DNA from: Pirellulales bacterium
Lineage (GTDB): Bacteria; Planctomycetota; Planctomycetia; Pirellulales; JADZDJ01
DNA: 45,086 nucleotides
Assembly (NCBI GenBank): GCA_020851115.1
Contig: JADZDJ010000282.1
Location: 1 to 45,086, forward strand
Direction of reading: 5' to 3'
Shown here in pieces: positions 1-8,353 of the stretch (positions are counted from its first letter, which is position 1; each line of letters opens with the position of its first letter). The notes below the pieces were generated by a model that was not told the DNA's origin, ran no database searches, and saw only the letters and a program-made list of their open reading frames with translations. Made by a program: the position numbers and the translations under genes.

Positions 1-64
1 CACAAACAACCTCCTGCGTTCGCCCGCATGCCCTGTGCGAGGCCGGGAGCCTTGCGGATCGCGA

Positions 65-86
65 CGATGGATGATGAAGGATGAGC
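65..86. repeat. GATGA-type intergenic word repeat
   Basis: The stretch is made of repeated GATG/GATGA words (GATGG, ATGATGAAGG, ATGAGCG). The same word type recurs at 21226-21264, 27591-27610 and 34771-34806, each time between genes. No function is known to me. Confidence 0.5.
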
Positions 87-450
87 GACTGAAGCGGTGT
101 GATTCGTTCTCCCGTGGGTTTCACTCGGGGAATTTGCGTTTGGCGTCCGCGTACGATTTCGGAAAAATATTTTTGTGGTGGAAATGAAGGAGTGGGAGCA
201 GTGCGGTTTTTCCCGAGCGCCGTGCAGATGTTTGCAAAACAAATTTCCGGTTCATTTCCGGGGGGGTGCGTAAAAAAACAGCAGGCGGAAGCGAAATGGA
301 TCGGGAATTTACGAGCGTTTTTGAGGTTTGAGGCGTGGCGAAGGTCGATGGAAAATAAGGAGCTGGTCCGTGGGGAGGGCTCTGGATTCTGGTGAAAGTG
401 TTCGATTGCTGATTGCTTCGTTCGGTAACACACTCGATTCCTTGTCCAAT

Positions 451-476
451 TGTACACTTCATAAGTGAAGTATACA
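451..476. promoter_or_regulatory. Inverted repeat, possible operator
   Basis: Arms TGTACACTTCA (451-461) and TGAAGTATACA (466-476) are complementary except for one position, with a 4-nt spacer. The form fits an operator for a dimeric regulator. No gene starts within 450 nt on the plus strand, so the target is unclear. Confidence 0.3.
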
Positions 477-952
477 GGCGTTCTAGATCGTGTCAAGAGG
501 TTTGAGGGTGAGATATTGGGGCGATCGGCGGCATCGCACTCGGCCAATCTGATCGGTGTGGGGGCGGCGTGGCCCGGCCCATTCCCAACGGATCCGCGAC
601 CTCATCGGTAGTGAGATCCAGGTCTCCCAGCGCAAGCCGGCGCTGGCAAATGTAGTTCTCGAACCGCGCGACAAGACGCGAAGCCGGCGTTGAACTATTG
701 ACGGCCGACATACGCATGAATATAAAGTCGTTTCGGCATTGTCGATCGATTTCGAACCCGATCAGAATTCGCAACTCCCAATGGATCCGCGGATGCGGTA
801 AGCACATGCCGAACACCCAAGCGTGGAATATCGCAGAACGCACGTGGTCGCAAGCTCTGGGCACAACGACTGAATTTCGCTCCAGAACGCCCTCTCACGA
901 ACCCCACGGAATTGGCACCCATTCGCCCGGAACCCGCACAGTTTGAAGAAAT

Positions 953-1852
953 ATGATTCGACTCATCTCCGCGATTTGCACTCCTCTCCGCGACGGTCAA
1001 TCGCTCGACGATGCTTCACTGGAGGCACACCTCGAAGACCAATGGAGTCACGGCATCGGCGGGCTGCTCGTGGCGGGCACGATGGGGTTGATGCAATTGC
1101 AGACAGATCGAGTCTATCGAGATTTGGTCGAGCAGAGCGTGCGGCTGAGTCGGCGTCGCGGCGAGATCATGGTCGGCGTCGGCGACACGTGCTTTTCTCG
1201 CACTCGCGATCGCATTCAAATGGTCGAGCAATTCGACATCGATGGCGTGGTCGTTTTGTCTCCGTATTTGATTAAATTCTCACAGGAAGAGCTGCTCGAT
1301 TATTTTCGTACGCTTGCCGACATCAGTTCTAAACCCCTGTACTTGTACGATTTGCCGGCGTTGACCGGCACGAAGCTGGCGCTTTCGACCGTTGAAGCGC
1401 TGGCCAAGCATCCCAATGTCGGCGGGATCAAATGTTCGGGCCTCTGGGAAGAGACGCGGCAGCTAATCGACGTAGTCGGCGATCGATTTCGAGTTATTCC
1501 CGCGCAGCCCCATTTGGTGGACCAGCTTGCTCGCGTCGGTGTGCGAGAAAATCTCGACGGCATTTTCAGCATCGCCCCTCATTGGTCAATCGGCATCGTG
1601 CGGGCGGCGGAATGCGGCGACTGGGCGCGTGCGGCTGGCCTACAACAGAAGCTCTCGCAACTTCTGCGATTACTTCGTGAGCAGTACACAATCTTCGGTG
1701 GCTGCGAAGTCATTCTTGCCGCGAAGGGTATGCCTTGCCAACTGGCGCCTGCGCCGCTGCGGCGATTGACGGCGCAAGAAAAAGAACGACTGCTGAGCGA
1801 ATCCCTGATTCAAGAGCTGATTCAAGAACCGACACGTGGAACAGCTTGTTGA
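953..1852 (+). CDS. DapA/N-acetylneuraminate lyase family protein
   Basis: A class I (Schiff-base) lyase or synthase of the dihydrodipicolinate synthase family, 299 residues, the usual length. Visible family marks are the GTMG turn at 42-45 (GTTGE in DapA), Tyr132 in YDLPALTG and the Schiff-base lysine Lys160 in GGIKCSG. The family cleaves or forms C-C bonds of 2-oxo acids in the cytoplasm. The GTTGE turn is altered to GTMGL, and the neighbours are catabolic rather than lysine biosynthetic, so I infer an aldolase or lyase in a degradative pathway and not lysine synthesis. It converges with the operon that starts at 6625; only 28 nt separate the stops. No clear Shine-Dalgarno site. The family call is firm; the substrate is unknown. 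Confidence 0.85.
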   Translation: MIRLISAICTPLRDGQSLDDASLEAHLEDQWSHGIGGLLVAGTMGLMQLQTDRVYRDLVEQSVRLSRRRGEIMVGVGDTCFSRTRDRIQMVEQFDIDGVVVLSPYLIKFSQEELLDYFRTLADISSKPLYLYDLPALTGTKLALSTVEALAKHPNVGGIKCSGLWEETRQLIDVVGDRFRVIPAQPHLVDQLARVGVRENLDGIFSIAPHWSIGIVRAAECGDWARAAGLQQKLSQLLRLLREQYTIFGGCEVILAAKGMPCQLAPAPLRRLTAQEKERLLSESLIQELIQEPTRGTAC

Positions 1853-1880
1853 AAGAAATAGTGTTCCGTGGAAAATTTCC

Positions 1881-2966
1881 TCAGCGCGACAACCATTGCG
1901 GAAGGTCAGCTACGCCGATCGTTGGGCAGTCTCGCCGCACGGTCATCCGTGCCATCGAGGCAACATCTTTGAAGCCTGATCCCGTGACGAGACAGACGGT
2001 TGTGGCTTGGCTGGGCAACGATCCACCTTGAGCGGCTCGGCAAGCTCCTGCCAGCGCGGTAGCAGCCGCTGGCTCGCAGAAAATTCCTTCCTCGCGGGCG
2101 AGCCGGGCTTGGATATTCCAAATCTCATCATCGCTGACGATATGGCCCGTGCCGTTTGAGGCGCGGCAAGCCGGAATGACAACGTCGCCGTCGAGGACGT
2201 TCGGCACTTGCAGGCCGCTAATCGCCGAGGTGCATTCGACCGCTTGCGCGCGATTTTTCCCCGAGCGCAACGATCCGGCAATCGTGTCGTTTCCGGCAGG
2301 TTGCACACAATGAACGGCCGGGGATCGAGCCAAGCTGCCGCGCTCAACAAGCAGTGCGAAGCCTCGTGCGACCGCCAACGTCAGTCCGCCACCGCCGGCA
2401 GGGGAGAAAACGTGATCGATGCCGGCGGTAAGCTGCTCGGCCAGTTCGTAGCTAATCGTTTGCACGCCGCTCATCCCTACTGGCGAATAGCGAAAAGCGC
2501 TGATCTGCAAGGCCGCATCGAGGGCGTTGGCTTGATCTTGCAGGCACTGCATGGCTTGATTGGTCGTCGAACTGTCGAGGCCGAATCCTCGGATGCGCGC
2601 CAATTCCGCTCCATAGGCTAGCATCTGGTTCAGTTTTCCGTCGGGCGTCGTTTCCACGATGGCGATCCGGCACGTAAGTTGCGCGGCAGCGCAATATGCC
2701 GCCAAAGCGGAGCCGGTGTTGCCGCTGGATGTCGCCAAGCACTTCGATTGGCCCGCTGCCAACATCCGAGAAATTGCCGCGGCGGCGAAACGGTCCTTGT
2801 ATGATCCGGTGGGATTGGCGGATTCGACCTTGAAATACAGATTTGCAAGGCCCAGCGACGGGCCGATGCTGCGCGATCGGATCAGTGGCGTGGCGCCTTC
2901 GCCAAGAGTGATCTGATGCTGGGCGGGCACGGACTGAATCCAATCGCCAAATCGCCAGATACTCAC
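1881..2966 (-). CDS. ThrC-like PLP-dependent enzyme (fold type II)
   Basis: A pyridoxal-phosphate enzyme of the threonine synthase/threonine dehydratase superfamily, 361 residues. The PLP lysine is Lys57 in NPTGSYKDR, the substrate loop is SSGNTG at 80-85, and the phosphate-binding glycine loop is PAGGGG at 189-194; TGSGFKD near the C-terminus is typical of threonine synthases. It starts at GTG 2966 in the overlap GTGA with the stop of the SDR gene, so the two are translationally coupled. As the last gene of an operon with RidA, M81 and AstE-like proteins it probably does beta-elimination or replacement on an amino acid released by those hydrolases, giving the enamine that RidA would hydrolyse. 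That role is inference; a true threonine synthase is the alternative. Confidence 0.8.
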   Translation of the reverse strand: MSIWRFGDWIQSVPAQHQITLGEGATPLIRSRSIGPSLGLANLYFKVESANPTGSYKDRFAAAAISRMLAAGQSKCLATSSGNTGSALAAYCAAAQLTCRIAIVETTPDGKLNQMLAYGAELARIRGFGLDSSTTNQAMQCLQDQANALDAALQISAFRYSPVGMSGVQTISYELAEQLTAGIDHVFSPAGGGGLTLAVARGFALLVERGSLARSPAVHCVQPAGNDTIAGSLRSGKNRAQAVECTSAISGLQVPNVLDGDVVIPACRASNGTGHIVSDDEIWNIQARLAREEGIFCEPAAATALAGACRAAQGGSLPSQATTVCLVTGSGFKDVASMARMTVRRDCPTIGVADLPQWLSR

Positions 2967-3775
2967 CGAGTAAACTCCTGAGGAAACTGCCGCTGCTTCA
3001 AGGAATGCGAAAAATGCTGGTGCTGCCAGCCGCCGTCAACGACAAGCGTTGTACCGGTGATGTACGAGGCTTCGCTGCTGGCAAGCCACGCGATCACGCG
3101 GGCGATTTCTTCGGGCTGGCCCCAGCGGCGAAGCATAATCATCTCTTCACTGAATTGCCGTAGCGGGTCGTCCGCCGTTCCACCCCCTTGCGGATAATCG
3201 CGACTCAATTCGGTGTCGATCGCGCCGGGATTGACGGCGACGACCCGAATTCCGTGCGGCCCATAGAGCGACGCCAATTCGTAAGTGAGCGAATCGAGCG
3301 CGCCTTTGCAAGCAACGTAGGCCGGGCCAATTCCCGCCGCTTGCTGCGACATCATACTGGATACATTGACGATCACCCCCGAGCCGCGCGGCTGCATCCG
3401 CTCGGCGGCCCAGCGGGCCAGAAACGCCGGGGTCGTCAGGCAGATCCTCAACGTCTTTTCCCACGACGAGACCGCGATCTGACGCATGGTTACGATTTCG
3501 CGCCATGCGGCATTGTTCACCAGCACATCGAGGCGGCCAAAGCACTCGGCGGCGCGACCCACTGCCGCTTCCGCGAATGTCAAATCCACTAAGTCGCCGG
3601 CGATTGCCAATGCATCGCCGCCGAGTTGCCGCACTTGTTCGGAAACCGCGACAAGACCGCTTTCATCGAGATCGACCAGTGCCACACGATAGCCACGACT
3701 GGCAAATTCGACGGCCGTTGCAGCACCGATCCCGCGGGCTGCGCCGGTGATCATCACTGTTGGAGAATCAGACAT
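2963..3775 (-). CDS. SDR family oxidoreductase
   Basis: A classical short-chain dehydrogenase/reductase of 270 residues. It has the nucleotide-binding motif TGAARGIG at 10-17, NNAA at 87-90, the catalytic serine in NVSSM (about 137-141) and the active-site pair Tyr153 and Lys157 in YVACK, followed by NPGAI. The acidic residue after beta-strand 2 (VDLDE, Asp35/Asp37) favours NAD over NADP by family rule. It starts at ATG 3775, 44 nt after the end of the AstE-like gene, and its stop overlaps the start of the ThrC-like gene. Inferred role: oxidising a hydroxyl group of the pathway intermediate. Substrate not readable from sequence. Confidence 0.9.
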   Translation of the reverse strand: MSDSPTVMITGAARGIGAATAVEFASRGYRVALVDLDESGLVAVSEQVRQLGGDALAIAGDLVDLTFAEAAVGRAAECFGRLDVLVNNAAWREIVTMRQIAVSSWEKTLRICLTTPAFLARWAAERMQPRGSGVIVNVSSMMSQQAAGIGPAYVACKGALDSLTYELASLYGPHGIRVVAVNPGAIDTELSRDYPQGGGTADDPLRQFSEEMIMLRRWGQPEEIARVIAWLASSEASYITGTTLVVDGGWQHQHFSHSLKQRQFPQEFTR

Positions 3776-3819
3776 CGTAGTTCAAAATGAATTGCCTCGT
3801 AGAACGTAATATCCGGCCT

Positions 3820-4725
3820 TCAGCGATCGGTTTCCAATACGACCGCCAAGCCGGTCCCTTGCAGCACTCGTGAAAATGTCGCCACGCAGATGACCAGCCC
3901 GCGCTGCTCGGCGTGAATCGGATAAACTTGCTCTCCGAGAATATCGACGATCCGCCCGATCGGTTCGCCGCGTTCGAGGCGTTGTCCCAATTCTACCTCC
4001 CGCTCAAAGAAACCAGTGATCGGGGCTGGATGGCAAATTTGCAGATGTCCGGAATGAGGCCGCGCGTCTTCGATGAAGTGCTCGACGTTCGACGCCGGAC
4101 GCGGGCGATCGATCATGCCAAATTCCGCCATCACCCCCAGACATCCCTCGACGTAATCTCGTACTCCTTGAGGATTGCACAAGCCCGACCCCCTGTATTC
4201 AGCGTATATGGCCGGAACGCTTGCATCGCGCGCCACCGAAATCGAGCGGCCGTCTAAATGGGGTGACGTGCCCCAAATCAACGGCAAATTGAAGGCTCTC
4301 GCCATGCGGCGCTGCTTGGCAAGCACTGCTTCGTTGGAATGAAGCATATAGCCGACCAGCGGCAACAGGCACAGCGCCACTCCGCCGCTGTGCAGGTCGA
4401 GATAGAGATCGGCCGAGCGAATGTAGCCGCTCAGCGCATGGGCGATTTGTTCGGTGGTCGATCCGTCCGCGCGGCCTGGACAGGTTCGCGCCAGGTCGAG
4501 ACCATCCTCCGCCGTGCGCTGGCCGCGAAGGTATGCCGGCTCATTGACGACGGGGATCAACGTCAGCCGGCCGCTCAACTTGCCGGGATCAACGAAGTCC
4601 ACCAGTTGGCGAATTGCGGACATCGCTTCGAATTCATCTCCATGCACGCCGCCGGTGACGAGCAAGTGAGGGCCTGGCCTGGAGCCGACGATTTCGCGGT
4701 GTTTTAGCTCGAGTGTCGATGTCAT
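3820..4725 (-). CDS. AstE/aspartoacylase-family zinc deacylase
   Basis: A succinylglutamate desuccinylase/aspartoacylase family protein (M14-like zinc carboxypeptidase fold), 301 residues from the chosen start. Zinc ligands are visible as His28 and Glu31 in GVHGDE and His112 in DLHSGG; an acidic residue in YAEYRGSG is a candidate general base. The start at ATG 4725 is chosen because it forms ATGA with the stop of the M81 gene; a longer frame from 4761 would overlap that gene by 40 nt. Members remove acyl groups from N-acyl amino acids; DoeB/EutE of ectoine degradation belong here, as do AstE and aspartoacylases. Its place between a metallo-hydrolase and a PLP enzyme suggests deacylation of an N-acyl amino acid. 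Exact substrate unknown. Confidence 0.82.
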   Translation of the reverse strand: MTSTLELKHREIVGSRPGPHLLVTGGVHGDEFEAMSAIRQLVDFVDPGKLSGRLTLIPVVNEPAYLRGQRTAEDGLDLARTCPGRADGSTTEQIAHALSGYIRSADLYLDLHSGGVALCLLPLVGYMLHSNEAVLAKQRRMARAFNLPLIWGTSPHLDGRSISVARDASVPAIYAEYRGSGLCNPQGVRDYVEGCLGVMAEFGMIDRPRPASNVEHFIEDARPHSGHLQICHPAPITGFFEREVELGQRLERGEPIGRIVDILGEQVYPIHAEQRGLVICVATFSRVLQGTGLAVVLETDR

Positions 4726-6230
4726 GGAAACGTCGCTGCCAACTGGTTTGATGCGTTCCACTCGAAATCCGTCTCGAAGGGAAACAACGGCCTTCGCCGC
4801 TGTTGATACTGCACTTGAGAAAGATCGGTCGTCGTCACTCCCGGCGTGGTCACTCGAATGAAATGTCGGCAGACGGGACGGTAGGCGGCCATTGGAGCAA
4901 CGACTCCCTTCGCTACCAAGATTTGAAACTGTGACGGATCAAGTCCACAAGAGGTGATTTGACCCAGGCTGAACGGTGGCACACGCTGCGAGCCGACAAG
5001 CAGCGTCAGCCCGGCATCGGTTCGCAAAATCGCGGTGCGGCCTTGATCGAACTGGGAACATCCTCCGTGCCGGGCCGCAGATTCCTCGAATCGTCCGTCT
5101 CGCAGATCGACGAGCGAAAAATCTGCCGCTAACGGTTGGCCTTGAAGGGGGCCGCTCCCCCCGCCGACCCTAAGGCGGACTTTTTCGCCGGCGCGGTGGG
5201 TCTCGCACTGAGCGACCGTCGCCGCATCGCACAGGCAGACTAGTGCTCGATCAATTTGCCGCCGATGAAGTTCCTGCGCGATCCAAGTACCGTCGCCGGG
5301 CGATCCGCCGCCGATATTATCGCCGGTATCGAGCAGGCAAACGGGGCCGTCAAGTCCTTTCGCTTGCTCGATGGCCGCTGCAACGCTATTGGGTCGTCCG
5401 ACAAAATCGTTTCGCTGGCGCCAAAGTTGCGCGGCCAGCTCGTCGGCCAATTGCTGAGCAAATCGCTGATTGTTATCGGTCACCGCCAGCATTGCCGAGC
5501 CCATCTCGAGCACGTCGGCATAGGCGAAGCCCAGGAGAATGCTGTTGGACAGCACGCCAGCTCGTTGTAACTGTGCATCCGCCGCTGCATACAAATGCCG
5601 GCAAGGAGAAACAGCCGTCTCTTGGCACTCGATATTGATGACCACCGGCGGAAACGCCGCAGCTTGCGTCGGTCGGACTTCGCCGCGCAGGGTGCGCGCC
5701 ATCAAGCTTGCGGCCTTGCGGCCGGATTCCCATTGATCGATATGCGGGTTCGTGCGATAGGCAATCAGCGCATCGGTGGCATGAACCATCCGCGGCGATA
5801 GGTTCGCGTGCGGATCGAGCGTGCCGATGATGGGAATATTCGGGCCAAGGCGGTGGCGTAGTTCGGCAAGCCAGAAGCCATCCGCGTCTGGCTCTGGCTC
5901 ACTCACGGTGGCACCGTGTGGAGCAACCAGCACGCCATCGAGCGGTCCAGCTTGGTCGAGCGCCGCTCGCAACATCGACATCAAAAATTGCCAGGCATCT
6001 GCCGCGATCACCCCGTAGGGCACGGCGCGCGCCGCGAAGATCGGCACGGCCTCAATGCCGGCATCATCCAATCCCGATAAAAACCCAGACACTTCGTGAT
6101 GCGCGCCGGCAAACCGCTTGCGAATTTCGCCGCCTGTGGCCAGCAGATCGCTTTGGAAATGCCCAATTTGCGTTCGCTGTGCGATGAACGTATTCGATTC
6201 TTGCAATAGGGCAATGATGCCGACGCGCAT
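4722..6230 (-). CDS. M81 family (MlrC-like) metallopeptidase
   Basis: A protein of the MlrC/M81 family (502 residues), whose founding member opens or trims linearised microcystin peptides. Conserved marks are QESNTF near the N-terminus, a PHGAT box, the zinc-site signature LDPHANLS, YRTNPHID, and the C-terminal-domain loop DTGDNIGGGSPGDGT. The zinc ligands of the family are the Asp and His of LDPH and the His of NPHID. I prefer ATG 6230 (MRVGII...); a TTG at 6242 would overlap the ridA stop as TTGA and is also possible. The gene is followed without a gap by the AstE-like gene (ATGA overlap). Most M81 proteins are uncharacterised; here I infer amide or small-peptide hydrolysis as an early step of the pathway. 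Confidence 0.85.
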   Translation of the reverse strand: MRVGIIALLQESNTFIAQRTQIGHFQSDLLATGGEIRKRFAGAHHEVSGFLSGLDDAGIEAVPIFAARAVPYGVIAADAWQFLMSMLRAALDQAGPLDGVLVAPHGATVSEPEPDADGFWLAELRHRLGPNIPIIGTLDPHANLSPRMVHATDALIAYRTNPHIDQWESGRKAASLMARTLRGEVRPTQAAAFPPVVINIECQETAVSPCRHLYAAADAQLQRAGVLSNSILLGFAYADVLEMGSAMLAVTDNNQRFAQQLADELAAQLWRQRNDFVGRPNSVAAAIEQAKGLDGPVCLLDTGDNIGGGSPGDGTWIAQELHRRQIDRALVCLCDAATVAQCETHRAGEKVRLRVGGGSGPLQGQPLAADFSLVDLRDGRFEESAARHGGCSQFDQGRTAILRTDAGLTLLVGSQRVPPFSLGQITSCGLDPSQFQILVAKGVVAPMAAYRPVCRHFIRVTTPGVTTTDLSQVQYQQRRRPLFPFETDFEWNASNQLAATFP

Positions 6231-6238
6231 CGCGGACC

Positions 6239-6625
6239 TCAATCGCAGGGTTCGTGGAAGGCGATCACATCGACTTCGAACTTCACGACAGTTCCGAGGC
6301 AGCCGATCAATGTTGTGCGCGCAGGATACGGCGGCGAAAAGATCTCCGCGTACAGCCGGTTGTATTCAGGCAAGTCTTCTTGTTTCGCTACGTAACTGCG
6401 GACTTGCACGACGTTTCGCAAGCTTAATCCGGCCGCTTGAAGAACTGCTTCGACATTGGCGAACGAGCGGCGCATTTCACCGGCGAACGTATCTTCGACG
6501 ATTTTTCCCAGCTCATCGACCGACGCCTGACCCGAAACGAATACAAACCCGCCGGCGCGGATGGCAGGGCTGAGCGGTATTGCTCCACTTGAAACCCCAG
6601 GGACTCGAATCACATCGGTTGGCAT
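6239..6625 (-). CDS. RidA family enamine/imine deaminase
   Basis: A RidA/YjgF/YER057c family protein of 128 residues, the standard size. Arg103 in ARTT and Glu117 in KFEVDV match the substrate-binding arginine and the glutamate of active RidA. It would hydrolyse reactive enamine/imine intermediates from PLP enzymes to 2-oxo acids and ammonia in the cytoplasm. It is the first gene of the minus-strand operon (ATG 6625) and its stop lies at the start of the M81 gene. A perfect inverted repeat at 6649-6668 lies 24-43 nt upstream of its start codon, where an operator would be expected. Its pairing with a ThrC-like enzyme in one operon supports a dehydratase/eliminase pathway. Confidence 0.9.
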   Translation of the reverse strand: MPTDVIRVPGVSSGAIPLSPAIRAGGFVFVSGQASVDELGKIVEDTFAGEMRRSFANVEAVLQAAGLSLRNVVQVRSYVAKQEDLPEYNRLYAEIFSPPYPARTTLIGCLGTVVKFEVDVIAFHEPCD

Positions 6626-6648
6626 GTTGCCTGAACCCTTTTTTCATG

Positions 6649-6668
6649 TTGCGACAATAGGGTCGCAA
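6649..6668. promoter_or_regulatory. Perfect inverted repeat, probable operator of the ridA operon
   Basis: Arms TTGCGAC (6649-6655) and GTCGCAA (6662-6668) are perfectly complementary with a 6-nt spacer. It lies between ridA and the divergent iclR-type gene, close to the ridA start. The IclR protein encoded next door is the natural candidate to bind it; that is inference. Confidence 0.5.
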
Positions 6669-6698
6669 TAGGATCTAAATTACGGGGACTTGTGTTTC

Positions 6699-6713
6699 AT
6701 TATTCAGAATAAT
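6699..6713. promoter_or_regulatory. AT-rich perfect inverted repeat upstream of the IclR gene
   Basis: ATTATT (6699-6704), CAG, AATAAT (6708-6713) form a perfect 15-nt palindrome-like site ending 12 nt before the preferred start of the regulator at 6726. The position suits autoregulation. The short AT-rich leader shows no Shine-Dalgarno sequence. Confidence 0.45.
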
Positions 6714-6725
6714 ATATTTACTATT

Positions 6726-7484
6726 ATGGAATCTTCAATTTTGGTCAAGGCCTTTGCGCTGCTCGAAGCGACCGCTGAGCGGCCTTCGACCAAATCTCTC
6801 GGAGATTTGGCATCAACCGTTGGGCTGACTAAATCGACAGCGCATCGGATCTTAAGAACGCTCAGAGCGTTAGGCTACGTCGAGCGCTTGCGCGGCGGCC
6901 AGTATCGGCAAACCGGACAAGTGCTTCGATTGGTCGCCGGCGCGGATGAACGTCGTCTGATCCAGGCGAGCGATGCGCTGCTGAGTCAACTTCATGCATC
7001 GACCCGAGAGACGGTCAATCTCGGCGTGCTACGTCAAGGGAATGTCGTATATGTGAAGGTCCTGGAAAGCCCGTTGCCGCTACGGCGCGTGGTCGAGCCC
7101 AATTCCACCGATCCGTTCTATTCGACAGCGCTGGGTCGAGCAATCGTGGCTCACTTACCGATCGAACAGCGCGAGCTCCTCTTGAGCAGCGTCCAGCTCG
7201 TGAAGCATACACCGGCGACAGTTACCGATACCGACACGTTACAAGCGATTCTGGATCAAGTTTACCAGCAGGGGTATTCCCTTGAACAAGACCAGACCGA
7301 TTTGGGAGTCACCTGCATCGGTGCGGCGATATTTCAAGCACACCTGCCGATCGCCGCAGTCAGCCTAAGTATTCCGACTGCCCGTTTCAGCCTGGAGTAC
7401 GAGATGCAACTCGTTTCCGCCGTCCGCTCGACGGCAAGCCAAATCACTCGCCAATTGGCGAACCATCCGGAGCCGGCTTCATGA
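6726..7484 (+). CDS. IclR family transcriptional regulator
   Basis: An IclR-type regulator of 252 residues with an N-terminal winged helix-turn-helix (about 8-65; SLGDLASTVGLTKSTAHRI) and a C-terminal effector-binding domain (about 80-245) containing the usual FYSTALGRAIVA and a DQTDLGVTCIGAAIF stretch. I choose ATG 6726; a TTG at 6690 would add twelve residues and run through the palindrome at 6699-6713. The gene is divergent from the ridA operon and overlaps the RraA-like gene by ATGA. The arrangement is that of a local regulator sensing a small acid derived from the pathway and controlling both divergent units. Confidence 0.88.
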   Translation: MESSILVKAFALLEATAERPSTKSLGDLASTVGLTKSTAHRILRTLRALGYVERLRGGQYRQTGQVLRLVAGADERRLIQASDALLSQLHASTRETVNLGVLRQGNVVYVKVLESPLPLRRVVEPNSTDPFYSTALGRAIVAHLPIEQRELLLSSVQLVKHTPATVTDTDTLQAILDQVYQQGYSLEQDQTDLGVTCIGAAIFQAHLPIAAVSLSIPTARFSLEYEMQLVSAVRSTASQITRQLANHPEPAS

Positions 7485-8149
7485 CCGATAACGCTCGCGA
7501 ACCGATTACTTTGGAAATGATGCGGTGCTCGCTGTATTCCGCCGTTGTGTGCGATGCGCTCGATGCCGTCGGCCGACGAAACCAATCGCCGCGCTGCCTG
7601 CTTCACCCGCTGACGGTCGACCGTTTGCTTGTTGGCCGCTGCAAGACGACGCTATGGGCCGATATGTCGCATCCCGATCCAGAACCCTACAAGCTGGAGC
7701 TAGAAGCCGTTGACGCCTGCAAACCCGACGAGGTGCTCATTGCCGCGGCCGGTGGCTCGATGCGATCGGGCATCTGGGGCGAACTGCTGTCGACTGCCGC
7801 ACGCGTTAGTGGCTGCGTCGGAGCGATCGTTGACGGCGCCGTGCGCGATGTTGCCAAAATGCGCGGGATGAGTTTCCCGGTTTTCGCCCGCGGTACGTGC
7901 GTTTACGACAGCCTTCACCGGCAGCGGGTGATCGATCTCGATGTGCCGGTGGAGATCGGCGGCATTTTGTTTTCGCCCGGCGATCTGGTATTTGCCGACC
8001 GCGACGGCATCGTGGTTGTACCGAGGGACGTTGAGGAAGAAGTCGTCCGTCGCGCCTGGCATAAGGTGCATGCTGAAAACGTCAGTCGTGACGCAATTCG
8101 CGCCGGAATGAAAGCCACGGCCGCGTATCAGAAGTTCGGAGTGCTGTAA
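7481..8149 (+). CDS. RraA-like protein / putative 2-oxo acid aldolase
   Basis: A RraA/menG-like family protein of 222 residues. The family core is clear: IWGELLSTAA, the AIVDGAVRDVAKMR segment and GDLVFADRDGIVVVP. Members include HMG/CHA aldolases, which split 4-hydroxy-4-methyl-2-oxoglutarate-type substrates with a divalent metal bound through the Arg-Asp region, and RNase E inhibitors. In aldolases the Arg-Asp pair is followed by x-x-Glu/Asp; here the residue is Lys (RDVAK), so aldolase activity is not certain; decarboxylase-type or other activity is possible. Start ATG 7481 overlaps the IclR stop. Context suggests the final C-C cleavage of a 2-oxo acid in the same pathway. Confidence 0.8.
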   Translation: MTDNAREPITLEMMRCSLYSAVVCDALDAVGRRNQSPRCLLHPLTVDRLLVGRCKTTLWADMSHPDPEPYKLELEAVDACKPDEVLIAAAGGSMRSGIWGELLSTAARVSGCVGAIVDGAVRDVAKMRGMSFPVFARGTCVYDSLHRQRVIDLDVPVEIGGILFSPGDLVFADRDGIVVVPRDVEEEVVRRAWHKVHAENVSRDAIRAGMKATAAYQKFGVL

Positions 8150-8353
8150 GGCCTTTTTGAAACTACTGCGCATCCACGCTCTCTGATCGCTTCTCGATTG
8201 CGGCAGGCGCAGTGTGGCGTCGGCCGCAGTTCATTTTGTTTGACACCCACTCTCAGGACGCCATCGTCAACGAGTGGGCAGGACGGCACCGCAAGCAGGC
8301 GACTTGACGCACGGTGCTGGCGATCGGTGCCAGTCAGGTACTCGGTGCGCGAC

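Larger units (their letters stand above)
1..952. other. Gene-poor region, no supported gene
   Basis: No open reading frame here has recognisable domain content, and the frames that exist overlap on both strands. A GATGA-type word repeat lies at 65-86 and an inverted repeat at 451-476. On the minus strand around 483-864 a frame contains a short stretch that vaguely recalls the helix-turn-helix of AraC/XylR-type regulators (residues reading LTTDEVADPLGMG), which might be a relic, but nothing else supports it. The stretch just before 953 offers only a weak GAAGA-like site for the next gene. Confidence 0.5.

Noticed and set aside
483-864. Possible AraC/XylR-type helix-turn-helix relic on the minus strand
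   Set aside because: Only about a dozen residues resemble the motif, the flanks do not, and the frame ends without the second helix-turn-helix.
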